A stretch of DNA of 64,000 nucleotides, from contig NZ_KQ130453.1 of the NCBI RefSeq assembly GCF_001046635.1, positions 315,001-379,000 of the forward strand, written 5' to 3'. Both the position numbers and the translations under genes were made by a program. The notes beneath the pieces were generated by a model, which worked only from the letters and a program-made list of their open reading frames with translations, did not search any database and was not told where the DNA came from. Shown one piece after another: positions 8,371 through 16,727 of this stretch; positions within the stretch are counted from its first letter, which is position 1, and each line of letters starts with the position of its first letter. Source of the DNA: Novosphingobium barchaimii LL02. GTDB lineage: Bacteria > Pseudomonadota > Alphaproteobacteria > Sphingomonadales > Sphingomonadaceae.

Positions 8371-9455
8371 ACAACTCGAAGAGTCCTCGTCTCGATCGAC
8401 GCTTGTCCGGTGGTTCCAACGGGCATCCGCACGCCCCATGGGTACGGCGGTGTGGCAGCCTGGTCATATTGGTAAACGATGAGGTCTGGCAGGTTGCGCT
8501 TGTCGTAGGAGCGCCCAAAGCGAAGCACTGAACTGTTCGTGGCAGAAAACACAAGGTGAACCAGTTTCACCTTCGTCCCGCAAAGCGCACGCACCGTGTC
8601 GAAAAACTGCTGCGCCAAAGCTACCTGCTTCTCGGAAGACCAGAACGATGCTGGATTTGGCTTGGGCATTTTCAAGTGAATCACGGGCAGGTCAGGGAAC
8701 GTCTTGGCGATGGCGCCAGCGTCGACGTCATACGACATCGATACGGCAACAACAGCTTCTATCTCATCGGTAAGGGCATCCAGCCCGGAGACAATGAAGC
8801 GCTCCCCATCATCTGTGCCGTTCAACTCGCGCCAAGCTTCGGAGCCGCGATCCCAATCCATCAGCAGCACTTCAGACTCGTCATCGATCAGCACACCGGC
8901 GAGGAAGGTATATGGGACCGGTGCCATTCCAGCCGCTACAAGCGAGATGTCCGCCCGATCAAACCCTTCCTCTTGATGCCGTATCGATGTCGGCAGTTGG
9001 GTTATGTGACCCAACGCGATGCCAGGTTGGAGAATCGAACCATCGGCACCTTGTCGCAGGTTCACCAGCACCGATTGACGGCGACCTTTCAGGCGGCTGG
9101 GAACAGCCTTCGACAGCGGAGTTCCACTCGTATCACGGAGACCACGAAGTTCTATCGCCAGGACTTTCTTACGGCCTTCCCGGTGATGCTCGACATAAAT
9201 CAGGATCAGTCCGGCGACCATCAGGACTATGCAGACGCTGAACATCGCCCAGAATGCTAATCCTGGAAGCCCGGAACTGCTGTCATAGGAGAAGGAGAAG
9301 CGACCATCTGGCGTAGGGAACCCGACCGAAATCGCAGCTCCGCCCATGATAGCCACCAGCAGACCTACACCCCAGCGAATGAGCGCCAAACCGGGAGATC
9401 GAAGGCGAAACATGTAGTTGATCAGCGACGTGATGAAGTGGTTGACGTGTTTCAT
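8367..9455 (-). CDS. cap14: CBASS effector: two-TM SAVED-domain protein (Cap14-like)
   Basis: Predicted membrane effector of the CBASS anti-phage system. Residues about 24-45 (LALIRWGVGLLVAIMGGAAI) and 66-88 (GLAFWAMFSVCIVLMVAGLI) are transmembrane helices, followed by a basic linker (EHHREGRKKVLAIELR) and a cytosolic C-terminal SAVED domain. That domain ends with the characteristic KLVHLVFSATNSSVLRFGR and a Tyr-rich strand. SAVED binds the cyclic oligonucleotide made by the CD-NTase; the known outcome for the 2TM-SAVED class is membrane disruption and abortive infection. The ATG at 9455 overlaps the cap3 stop as ATGA, and an upstream in-frame extension is therefore rejected. It is the last gene of the operon. 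The exact nucleotide ligand is not readable from sequence. Confidence 0.88.
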   Translation of the reverse strand: MKHVNHFITSLINYMFRLRSPGLALIRWGVGLLVAIMGGAAISVGFPTPDGRFSFSYDSSSGLPGLAFWAMFSVCIVLMVAGLILIYVEHHREGRKKVLAIELRGLRDTSGTPLSKAVPSRLKGRRQSVLVNLRQGADGSILQPGIALGHITQLPTSIRHQEEGFDRADISLVAAGMAPVPYTFLAGVLIDDESEVLLMDWDRGSEAWRELNGTDDGERFIVSGLDALTDEIEAVVAVSMSYDVDAGAIAKTFPDLPVIHLKMPKPNPASFWSSEKQVALAQQFFDTVRALCGTKVKLVHLVFSATNSSVLRFGRSYDKRNLPDLIVYQYDQAATPPYPWGVRMPVGTTGQASIETRTLRVV

Positions 9456-9937
9456 TCGGATTTCGTCTCGATGATATTGGCGATGGGGCCAATCGGCTTC
9501 GGAAAGCCTTGGCGCTCGAAAATTGTCGCTGTCCCTGTCAAGCGCCACCATGACGTACGGACCACCAACAGGAGCGCAAATGGAATGTCCCGCTCACCGT
9601 TGACCAAGGTCTGCATGGATCTGATGTCCTCGCCGCTGGGAACCGGATGGTGGTTGGGATGGGAGTGCCACTCGCCAAGGTAGTTGAAACGCGAGTAGTC
9701 ATGACCGGTTTTATCAAAGAACGCGGTCAGTTCCTCGTTATGATGCTCAACGGAGCGCACGAAATGCGCGGCGCTGCCCTGGGTAGGATCTACCGAGAAC
9801 CCGACAATGCGAAATGCGCCGGGGTCGAGTTGCTCGGCCATCAAGATCCCGCCGATTTCACTGCGTCCAGCTCGTCGGACAACGTTGCGCATGCGGGATC
9901 GTTGTTCGGCGGGAAATTCAATCCGCACCCGCTTCAA
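9452..9937 (-). CDS. cap3: CBASS Cap3, JAB/JAMM isopeptidase
   Basis: Metallo-isopeptidase that removes the CD-NTase from its conjugates, opposing Cap2. The 161-residue protein carries a complete JAMM zinc site: Glu27 in SEIGGIL, and H91-S-H93-P-x6-S101-x2-D104 in GEWHSHPNHHPVPSGED. The start is TTG at 9937, inside the end of cap2 (20-nt overlap); internal starts at GTG or at Met16 cannot be excluded, though Met16 would shorten the fold. The stop codon overlaps the effector start. Position between cap2 and the effector is the canonical type II order. Confidence 0.9.
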   Translation of the reverse strand: MKRVRIEFPAEQRSRMRNVVRRAGRSEIGGILMAEQLDPGAFRIVGFSVDPTQGSAAHFVRSVEHHNEELTAFFDKTGHDYSRFNYLGEWHSHPNHHPVPSGEDIRSMQTLVNGERDIPFALLLVVRTSWWRLTGTATIFERQGFPKPIGPIANIIETKSE

Positions 9938-11645
9938 CCTTGTTAGGGAAAAACTCCGCCATCAGGGCGATCATCTCTTCCGGCGACTTGATCACCTCAT
10001 CTGGACCCCAGACGCCCTCTTGCGCCAAATCTATCGGAAAGACCTCGAACGGGGCCGTGAATATCCACTCGGGAGCCAAGCCAATTGTGTAGGCAGAGCT
10101 GGGGAACAAGGTGTCCGCACGCACGAGCGTATCGATTGCCATCCGGGTCAGATGTGCAGCGATCACGCTGACATCGCCATCGTCGGCAACCATCACGTGC
10201 CCATCATGACCTTGATGTTCATAGCTACCAGCTCCCTTTCCGGTCCACTCGATGCCTTGCAATGCACACCATTCTACAACTTGGCGGCGAGCAGCATGAG
10301 GGACCGGGTCATGATCAGGCCGTAGTCGTACGACCATTCCACCGATCCCACCTTCGTAAATTTCACCCCAGATCATCGGAATCTTTTGGCGCTTCGCGAC
10401 CGAGCCGCAAAGGTTGTAGCTTACGGGCTCGGCGGTCGCATCGATGATAAGGTCACACGATGCGATATGATCGAGCGTGACCTCAGTGAACGAACTGCTC
10501 TCTTGTCCGCCGAGAGCTTGCCGTCGTTCAATAACTTGCGTGTTGGCATTGACGTCAAGCAGTCGGATTCTCAGCGCATCGGGCTTATTTAGACCGACAG
10601 CTCGTGCATCCAGATCGTTGCGGACCAAGTTGCCAGGTGCAAGAATGTCGCCATCGACCAGGACGAATTTCCCAACCCCGACGCGCGCCAATGATGTGGC
10701 GACTTTCGAGCCGACTGAACCGCATCCGACAATCGCTACAGATTTCCCAGCCAACGAAGCATAGCTATCCGGTAGTCTGGGTGTGTCTGCGCCTGTTTCG
10801 ACCGCACGATACTCAAAGGAGGTCGGACCATCAGACAAGTGCAGTATCGTCGACATCCGCATCATGCCCCGATGCATGATGATGATGAACAATTCCGACT
10901 TGTCGGTGTGCACAACCGTTAGCGCATCCGTAGCCCCAATGGTTTCTAGCATCGCGGTCAGCTCTTCAACGCTTGGGCACGTCGCTAGGGGGAAGTCATC
11001 GCTCAGGTGGACCGCAACAGCACACCGGGCGCGTTCATTCGATACCGGCGCGCCCTGTACCTGCCAGATTGGTGACTCAGTTGCGCCGAGGCGGCGAACA
11101 CGCGCTAGCCAGAACTCACTGTGATTGTGTTCGCTGACCGCTGCTTCGACAGCTACATTCGGCTCCAATTGGGCAAATGCTTCTTTCAGGTCCGCTGGTA
11201 CGGTGAAGCGCATCTTGGCAAATCGAACCGACTGCCCGACAGTCGATTGATGAGCGCTTGCCACACGAGCATGTACACCTGGAGCAGGACTTTCACCTAG
11301 CAACAGTCGGCGAGCGCTCTCGAGCATCATCGCGCCTGTAAACGCTGGTTCCCAGTTATCCGGCCGAAGCTCGAGGCACAATTCCCCGTTCGCATATTGG
11401 TGAATTGAGAGTCTACTTGCATCGGGCGCCAGGACTCGAGGGCAAGCGTCCGGGAAGTAATGTGGGTAGGCCAACGTCAAGGCAATAGGTTCACCATGAA
11501 GCAGGATCTCGAAATCCGCTATGAGATGAGCGTCGTTTTCCATTCGCCAGGAGACATTCTGCAGCCACTCGCTGCTTTGCTCCAAAGCATCAATGTCCGA
11601 CCGTTCGCTTCGATACCGGTCGTGACGCTCAAGCCACCAAATCAT
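9918..11645 (-). CDS. cap2: CBASS Cap2, fused E2-E1 ubiquitin-transfer-like enzyme
   Basis: A 575-residue fusion that primes the CD-NTase by attaching its C-terminus to target proteins. The N-terminal E2-like domain (about 1-115) has the catalytic-type Cys90 in HQYANGELCLELRPDNW. The C-terminal ThiF/E1 domain (about 295-560) has the ATP-binding loop VAIVGCGSVGSKVA (G307-x-G-x2-G312), an Arg/Asn set (GNLVRNDL) and a candidate E1 cysteine Cys460 in VVEWCALQG. A linker domain lies between. ATG overlaps the CD-NTase stop (ATGA), implying coupled translation. The assignment of Cys460 as the transfer cysteine is by position, not alignment. Confidence 0.93.
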   Translation of the reverse strand: MIWWLERHDRYRSERSDIDALEQSSEWLQNVSWRMENDAHLIADFEILLHGEPIALTLAYPHYFPDACPRVLAPDASRLSIHQYANGELCLELRPDNWEPAFTGAMMLESARRLLLGESPAPGVHARVASAHQSTVGQSVRFAKMRFTVPADLKEAFAQLEPNVAVEAAVSEHNHSEFWLARVRRLGATESPIWQVQGAPVSNERARCAVAVHLSDDFPLATCPSVEELTAMLETIGATDALTVVHTDKSELFIIIMHRGMMRMSTILHLSDGPTSFEYRAVETGADTPRLPDSYASLAGKSVAIVGCGSVGSKVATSLARVGVGKFVLVDGDILAPGNLVRNDLDARAVGLNKPDALRIRLLDVNANTQVIERRQALGGQESSSFTEVTLDHIASCDLIIDATAEPVSYNLCGSVAKRQKIPMIWGEIYEGGIGGMVVRLRPDHDPVPHAARRQVVEWCALQGIEWTGKGAGSYEHQGHDGHVMVADDGDVSVIAAHLTRMAIDTLVRADTLFPSSAYTIGLAPEWIFTAPFEVFPIDLAQEGVWGPDEVIKSPEEMIALMAEFFPNKVEAGAD

Positions 11646-12859
11646 GCAAACCCCGCCGGCTTGGTCGGCTTCCTTGCCGTGTTGCCGAATGAATGAGGCG
11701 CGTTTGCTGCAGCAGCCGCAGCAACGGCAGCCGTAGCGGGGCGAAGAAGGCCAGACGTCGTCGTCGTCCGTTCTTCAGCGCGCTTTGCCAATTCAGCGCC
11801 GAGATGCGGGCTCAAGGTATCCGTGATCCGCGTGCGTGTTACCTGCTGCGCAGCAGTGGCAAAGTCATGCCTCGCCTGCGCCAACCATTCATAGAACGCT
11901 CTTTCCCTCTCAGGGAAGGTCGCCCACTTGTCAGCGAAATTCTCCAACGGATCGCTGGGATTCTGAATGTACGCTTGGCCGTTAACCCGTTCGATGAACT
12001 GGTCCATGCGGCTCAAGATCGACAACAGCGCATCAGCTATCTGCTCTTCGCCATCATATGCGTGGCCTGCCAAGGTCGTGATGATGATCGAGATCGGACA
12101 GCAGTTAATCTCGTCATTGACGTACATGATGTCCCTGTGCCGCTTCAGGATCATGATGGCAGACTGAAGTGGCGTCCGGACCTTGTAGTCGGGAATGGAT
12201 TCCACGCTTGCACGGATTGAGTCAGCCAGGATCTGCTTACGCCTACGCTGAATGACCTCCATCCGGGACTTGAACCAACGAAGGTATCCCTTCGGATTGG
12301 AGTGCGGCCAATCCTGGGTCACCAAATCATAGAGGTGATGCTCGTTGTCGGTGATGCCAATGGCTGGATCGGCCCATTGCGCATCAAGGAAGCGGGCTTC
12401 GAGGACCGCACGCATGGCTGCGCCATCAGGGAGTGCTGGGACAACGTCCATATGGAACTGCGCACCGTCAGCGTACCGCAGCGTCCAGCAGCGCCGTCGC
12501 TCCTCGAGCGGCTGGTGCATTCCCTTCGATACCCGATAGGCTTCAATTTCTCGTCCAACGAGAATCTTCAACTCGCGCTGGGTAAGTTGAGCCTTTGTCA
12601 GGTCCTTCAATTCGCACACCGCGTCGATGTCGTACTCGGCGTCTGCCTTGATCGGCTTGATGACCGTACCCAGTCCGAACGAGCCTTGAACATAGACGGC
12701 CGGCGAATACTGCGCGATCGTTGATGCGTCGCGATTCAACCAGTCTCCAAGTGAGTGGTAGCTGCGCTCCGCCTGTTCGTAACGAGCTTCACTGACCGCC
12801 AATTCGTCAGCAAGCGCTTCCAGATACTCCTGAGCCGTCGCAGTTGCTTTCGTAACCAT
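11642..12859 (-). CDS. CBASS CD-NTase (cGAS/DncV-like nucleotidyltransferase)
   Basis: Phage-sensing cyclic-oligonucleotide synthase, 405 residues. The polymerase-beta-like active site is intact: G59-S60 in VYVQGSFGLGT, D77 and D79 in DAEYDIDAVCEL, and third carboxylate D138 in AQFHMDVVPAL. The helical C-terminal half ends in a flexible Ala/Thr-rich tail and the terminal residues PAGFA, the kind of exposed end that Cap2 joins to targets. ATG at 12859 is chosen for a near-perfect ribosome site (AAGGAGGT, 4 nt upstream); a longer in-frame extension to 12949 lacks support. It is the first gene of the operon. The clade (possibly CdnD-like) and product cannot be fixed without alignment. Confidence 0.93.
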   Translation of the reverse strand: MVTKATATAQEYLEALADELAVSEARYEQAERSYHSLGDWLNRDASTIAQYSPAVYVQGSFGLGTVIKPIKADAEYDIDAVCELKDLTKAQLTQRELKILVGREIEAYRVSKGMHQPLEERRRCWTLRYADGAQFHMDVVPALPDGAAMRAVLEARFLDAQWADPAIGITDNEHHLYDLVTQDWPHSNPKGYLRWFKSRMEVIQRRRKQILADSIRASVESIPDYKVRTPLQSAIMILKRHRDIMYVNDEINCCPISIIITTLAGHAYDGEEQIADALLSILSRMDQFIERVNGQAYIQNPSDPLENFADKWATFPERERAFYEWLAQARHDFATAAQQVTRTRITDTLSPHLGAELAKRAEERTTTTSGLLRPATAAVAAAAAANAPHSFGNTARKPTKPAGFA

Positions 12860-13229
12860 GGGACCTCCTTGGCGACCGCCAATACAAGGGGTCACACTCG
12901 CGTTTGATGAGGCAAAGATTGAGCCTCGATCGTCGAGCGACAAGGTCATGGGGTCAATAAATAATCAAAAAAGGCACAGTTTTTTCAATAAATTGACCCT
13001 GCTTCTGGACAATGGTCCGTTTCGGGACTGCGGAGAAAATATTGGGGATACGTGGGCCGAATTCAAAGTGTCATATGGTCTCGCCATGGCCGGTAAAGCT
13101 TAGGCATAATCGTTATCACAACTTTTTTCAGATGATGTGCGACAGATTATATGCACACTTTTTTACGGGCCAAGAGGCCTTAAAGGGTGTCGGAAGCCTC
13201 GGCGCGCACCCCATTCGTGTAGTTGCCTG
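12860..13229 (-). promoter_or_regulatory. CBASS upstream region with nested dyad
   Basis: An AT-rich gap with no gene. GGGTCAAT (12951-12958) and ATTGACCC (12992-12999) form an 8-bp outer stem, and A6/T6 tracts (about 12967-12986) pair inside it. It lies about 90 nt upstream of the CD-NTase start, so it may be the operator or promoter of the CBASS operon. Precise -35/-10 boxes are uncertain. Confidence 0.5.
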
Positions 13230-13925
13230 TCAGTTCAAGAACCGACTTTCAATCTGAACATCGAGCCCTTCTGCCAGCTCCGACGTAGGATCGTCGGCGA
13301 TCAGCAGCAACGTTGCTCCCATCGGTTCGGAGACTAGCGCGGCTGCTACCGGCTCACTCGGGTCGAATCCTTCCCTGACGAGAGCGTTGCCAGCAGTGAT
13401 GTCGCCAAAGCGACCTCGCACGTCCAGCGCAACTGCATCTTCGTTACGGGCAAGGATGGCGAGAAAGATCATGCACCGTCCGGAGTCAGTCGCTTCGGTG
13501 ATGCTCACGGTAAAAAGCCGCAACGACTGTCGTGCCTCCCGATTACGAGGTCCGATTGTGCCGATCGGGTCTGAGGCAGGCGATCCAAGGAGCAGGGCAT
13601 CGATCTGCCCTGGTTTGGTCATCGCACTCAGGCAGAGACCGTGAGCAATGATTGCGCGCTGATAATCAGGCCGATCCTGACAAGCATCTATAGCCGACCG
13701 CTCAGAGAAGAGAGGCTGGCGGGCATACATCCATTCTACCGGATCCATTCGCCTACTGTAGCTGAAGCGTTGACCAGTTTCTGCGGCGACCGAGATCAGT
13801 CGTGCCAACTGGCGCGCACTCAACGTGACCGGAGGGTCCTGCATCTGGTCGATGCCTAGCGGGTCAAGATAAGGTATCGCCATAAAGGGATCAGGTCGGA
13901 CAGGTTCGTTACTGCATGAGAACAT
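13230..13925 (-). CDS. Hypothetical protein upstream of the CBASS operon
   Basis: The family is not recognised. The 231-residue reading frame may begin at 13925, or at an internal ATG at 13883 (MAIPYLDPLGIDQMQ). It lacks a signal peptide, membrane helix or obvious HTH. The composition is acidic and soluble (SVAAETGQRFSYSRRMDPVEW, GLDVQIESRFLN). A middle strand-like region (LRLFTVSITEATDSGRCMIFLAIL) suggests an alpha/beta fold. It has the same strand and similar base composition as CBASS, separated by 370 nt, and dyads lie on its upstream side. It could be a cargo gene of the island or an accessory CBASS protein. The latter is speculation. Confidence 0.5.
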   Translation of the reverse strand: MFSCSNEPVRPDPFMAIPYLDPLGIDQMQDPPVTLSARQLARLISVAAETGQRFSYSRRMDPVEWMYARQPLFSERSAIDACQDRPDYQRAIIAHGLCLSAMTKPGQIDALLLGSPASDPIGTIGPRNREARQSLRLFTVSITEATDSGRCMIFLAILARNEDAVALDVRGRFGDITAGNALVREGFDPSEPVAAALVSEPMGATLLLIADDPTSELAEGLDVQIESRFLN

Positions 13926-14031
13926 TCCAATACTCCAGAATCATGCGGACGCGCCCAAGACTCAATGCAACAATTGGGGCGGGCTGCGATCAGTTCGAAA
14001 TGCACGCGAGGCTTCCTGCGACTCGTATATC

Positions 14032-14057
14032 AATAGTTCCATGATTCCAGAACTATT
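14032..14057. promoter_or_regulatory. Inverted repeat upstream of the hypothetical gene
   Basis: AATAGTTC and GAACTATT form a perfect 8-bp dyad around 10 nt in an AT-rich stretch about 110 nt upstream of the 13925 start. It is a plausible operator for that gene. Confidence 0.45.
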
Positions 14058-14286
14058 AATTTTCTCGACCGTGGTTTAACGCCAAGTCATTCTTATGGTC
14101 TCATCGATCCTTGATATGCAGGAACCTATTCCGCGGATGTGCAGTGGCAGAACACATGCTCGAATGGTTTTGAACCGTAGCGCCCATTTCGCTCCTGCAG
14201 TGTAGAGCTCTTGGTGCTTGCTACTTTGCAATGCAGAATCTTAACCTATCCCGGATCTACTAGAACACGTTATTGATAATAGACGA

Positions 14287-14327
14287 TTTATCCCACAATT
14301 CTCAATAATGGGAAAATGTGGGATAAA
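14287..14327. repeat. 11-bp inverted repeat in AT-rich spacer
   Basis: TTTATCCCACA (14287-14297) and TGTGGGATAAA (14317-14327) are exact reverse complements separated by 19 nt. The 13926-14470 spacer has no convincing gene. The dyad could be an operator, a transposon end remnant or an RNA hairpin. Confidence 0.5.
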
Positions 14328-14470
14328 CTTTAGAATAAATCAGAAAGTAAAGACCTTTCGGTTGTTATGGTCTCTCCACACGCTAACCGGAATAGCCGAA
14401 CTTTCTAACGATTGTGGCGGTGTGATCACCAGCACTGTGTTGCGGGTCTGCATTCAACCTGACGGCGGCC

Positions 14471-14762
14471 CGTCTCCGGGCTTGTCCCGTAGCCCTTAGC
14501 AACGGCGTCAATCGTGTCGACGTTTACAACAATTGCTTCTCGGAAATCGTCCTGGCTCGCTTTAATGAAGCCAAGATCGCCAATGCCAGCGTGAATGACA
14601 TACATGCTGTCTGGCAACATCCCCAGCTCGCCACGCGGGACCGCTGGGTCAATGTCGGAACGTCGATCTGGCACTTTTGCCGCCAAGTCAGAAAAGTGCA
14701 AAGAGGATCCCGTCCTTGAGATACCATCGCATTTGGTTCTGTCGTTGGTGGGCTCCTGGTTG
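14471..14762 (+). pseudogene. CaiB/BaiF CoA-transferase C-terminal remnant
   Basis: Plus-strand translation gives a recognisable family III CoA-transferase tail: IANASVNDIHAVWQHPQLATRDRW matches the family's IANARVNDM..VW.HPQL..R.RW region (shown here split across the scar). The frame then breaks near 14676 (a shifted frame reads DLALLPPS, the family's ALLPPG element) and again near 14700 (EDPVLEIPSHLVLSLVG, the family's DPVP..G.HT..IL). Everything N-terminal is missing. It is thus a decayed, frameshifted fragment at the outer edge of the CBASS island. Confidence 0.7.
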
Positions 14763-14908
14763 ACCATCACCATCGTTCGACATCGGCTGCCGTCTGGCAG
14801 CGGACGTTGGCCAATGACCCATTCACGCTGTGCTTTGTCAGCTTGATCGAAACCGTCGTTCAAGATTTGCTACCGAGCCGCCCTGAGACAGTAAGTGGGA
14901 TCACGATG

Positions 14909-15472
14909 TCAGCGGACTCGTGACAAGCTGCGGAAAGTGATCGACCAGCGCGGCCGATCCATCTCGGCAATGCTGTGCTCCCAATCGTAACGGGCAGGGC
15001 CACTAATGTGGTATCCCGCTCGTGGCTCGAGCGGCATAGTAGTTCTCGCAAAGCCATCCGCACGCTTACTGCGAAATCGCATAGTCGCTGGCGCACCTAA
15101 CGAAATTCCGACGATGTGCTCGTACACCGGGCGATCTCGGTGCCAGCCGCTTCCAGCACCGGGATCGTACCGGATCAGCAGCGCCTGGATCAGGAGATCC
15201 GGATCAAGTCCGGCGAACTGCGCCGCACGATCGCGGAACGGCGCCAGCCAGTCGGGGATCGGCGGAGCCTCCATCGGCCGGCCGACCTCGAAGTCGTAAC
15301 ACCAGCCGAACGACGTCGTCAGCCGCTTGCCCGTCCAACCCTGGAAGCGGAACGGCGTCAGGTCGCTCTCGTCGATCCGGCGGATCAACATCTGCTCCTC
15401 CGCACGGTCGATGATATCTCGCCGCTCTGCCAGGCCCGGCAGCACTGGTGTGTCGAACAAGTCCAGCATCAT
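14909..15472 (-). CDS. AlkB-like 2-oxoglutarate/Fe(II) dioxygenase
   Basis: Oxidative demethylase of the AlkB family, repairing alkylated bases by removing methyl groups as formaldehyde. The 187-residue protein shows the iron triad H111-x-D113 (SGWHRDRP) and H166 (DWEHSI), and the 2-oxoglutarate Arg region RPRWSITFRSL near residue 175-181. ATG at 15472 overlaps the stop of dinB as ATGA, so the two are translated together from the SOS promoter. This short form resembles ALKBH2/3-like bacterial AlkB proteins rather than E. coli AlkB. An RNA or protein substrate cannot be excluded. Confidence 0.9.
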   Translation of the reverse strand: MMLDLFDTPVLPGLAERRDIIDRAEEQMLIRRIDESDLTPFRFQGWTGKRLTTSFGWCYDFEVGRPMEAPPIPDWLAPFRDRAAQFAGLDPDLLIQALLIRYDPGAGSGWHRDRPVYEHIVGISLGAPATMRFRSKRADGFARTTMPLEPRAGYHISGPARYDWEHSIAEMDRPRWSITFRSLSRVR

Positions 15473-16575
15473 GCCGCCTGGCACTCTGCGAAGATCGGTA
15501 GCTCCGTCTCGACCGCTTCATGCTCTGGCGCTGCTGCTTCCGCGAAGTTCGAGACCGTGACGCCGACCAGCCGGATACCCTTGGCCGGCGGGAGAACAGT
15601 GCGAACGAGATCTACAGCCGATCGCCGAAGGTTCTCCTGTGACACGATGACGCTGGGCTGGCTGCGGCTGCGGGTAATCTGCTGGAAGTCGCCATACTTG
15701 ATCTTCACCGTGACGGTTCGACCGAATGCCTGCCGGGAATCACACCAAGCCCAGACGTCGTCCGCCATCTTGAGAATACCCGCCTCGATCTCGGTCGCGT
15801 CCGTCAGGTCACGGTCGAAGGTTGTCTCCGAGCCCGATGACTTGCGCACCCTGTTGGGATTGACCGGGCGATGATCGATGCCGCGCGCAATGGCGTAGTA
15901 CCACTCGGCGGAGCTGCGAAAATGCTGCTGGAGGAATTCCAGCGACTTCGCCCTCAGATCCGCGCCGGTCTCGATACCCAAACCCTTCATCTTGTCGGCC
16001 GTGACCGGACCCACCCCGTGGAACCGGCTTACAGGCAAGGTCTCCACCCATGCTGCCCCCATGTCCGGGGTGACCGCGAACTGCCCGTTCGGCTTGCGAT
16101 GATCCGACGCCAGCTTGGCCAGGAACTTGTTGTACGAGATGCCCGCCGAAGCCGTCAGCCCGGTCTCTTCCAGGATCGCTGCGCGGATCGCCTTAGCCGT
16201 CTTCCATGCGGTCTCGATGCCAGCTTTGTTCGCCGTCACGTCGAGGTAGGCCTCGTCGAGCGAGAGCGGCTGGATCAGATCGGTGTAGCGCGCAAAGACC
16301 TCATGAATCTGGCGCGACACTTCCTTGTAGACCTCGAATCGAGGCGGCACGAAGATCAGTTCGGGACAGCGCCGGCGGGCCGTCACCGAGGGGAGCGCCG
16401 ACTTCACGCCGAACTTGCGCGCCTCGTAGCTGGCGGCAGCGACCACGCCACGGGCCGCACCATGACCGACGGCCACCGGCTTCCCGCGAAGGGAAGGATT
16501 ATCGCGCTGCTCCACGGAAGCGAAGAAGGCATCCATATCCACGTGAATGATCTTGCGGATGACTGAGTCGGTCAT
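15469..16575 (-). CDS. dinB: DNA polymerase IV (Y-family, translesion)
   Basis: Error-prone translesion polymerase of 368 residues. The catalytic carboxylates are visible: D13 (HVDMDAFFASVE), and D107-E108 (PLSLDEAYLDVT). The thumb and little-finger domains follow (VSRFHGVGPVTADKMKGLG as the helix-hairpin-helix). It ends with a short tail (LPIFAECQAA) lacking a clear clamp-binding QL-LF motif at the extreme end, although an internal one may exist. It is the first gene of a two-gene operon with the alkB-like gene, behind a LexA box. Confidence 0.95.
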   Translation of the reverse strand: MTDSVIRKIIHVDMDAFFASVEQRDNPSLRGKPVAVGHGAARGVVAAASYEARKFGVKSALPSVTARRRCPELIFVPPRFEVYKEVSRQIHEVFARYTDLIQPLSLDEAYLDVTANKAGIETAWKTAKAIRAAILEETGLTASAGISYNKFLAKLASDHRKPNGQFAVTPDMGAAWVETLPVSRFHGVGPVTADKMKGLGIETGADLRAKSLEFLQQHFRSSAEWYYAIARGIDHRPVNPNRVRKSSGSETTFDRDLTDATEIEAGILKMADDVWAWCDSRQAFGRTVTVKIKYGDFQQITRSRSQPSVIVSQENLRRSAVDLVRTVLPPAKGIRLVGVTVSNFAEAAAPEHEAVETELPIFAECQAA

Positions 16576-16596
16576 AGGCGCAGACTATCATCAAAA

Positions 16597-16611
16597 GAAC
16601 ATATTGAGAAC
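16597..16611 (-). promoter_or_regulatory. LexA (SOS) box of dinB
   Basis: GAAC-ATATTGA-GAAC is the exact reverse complement of the alphaproteobacterial consensus GTTC-N7-GTTC. It is 22 nt upstream of the dinB start, so the dinB-alkB operon should be SOS-induced. It also lies 117 nt before the divergent small gene. Confidence 0.85.
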
Positions 16612-16727
16612 ATCAATCTGAACGGCGGTCACCCATCATTGCTGGCCTGCGCTTTCTGGTACAATCGCTCGGTTTGGCGTATGATCGCTGGCATAACCGC
16701 CAGCCCAAGACCTCGGAGGAAGGGCAC

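Noticed and set aside
14308-14499. 63-codon frame starting inside the 14287 dyad
   Set aside because: Starts in the inverted repeat, has no ribosome site and overlaps the CoA-transferase scar; likely chance.
14426-14863. 145-codon minus-strand frame
   Set aside because: Antisense to the CaiB remnant, whose homology is on the plus strand; no domain on the minus strand.
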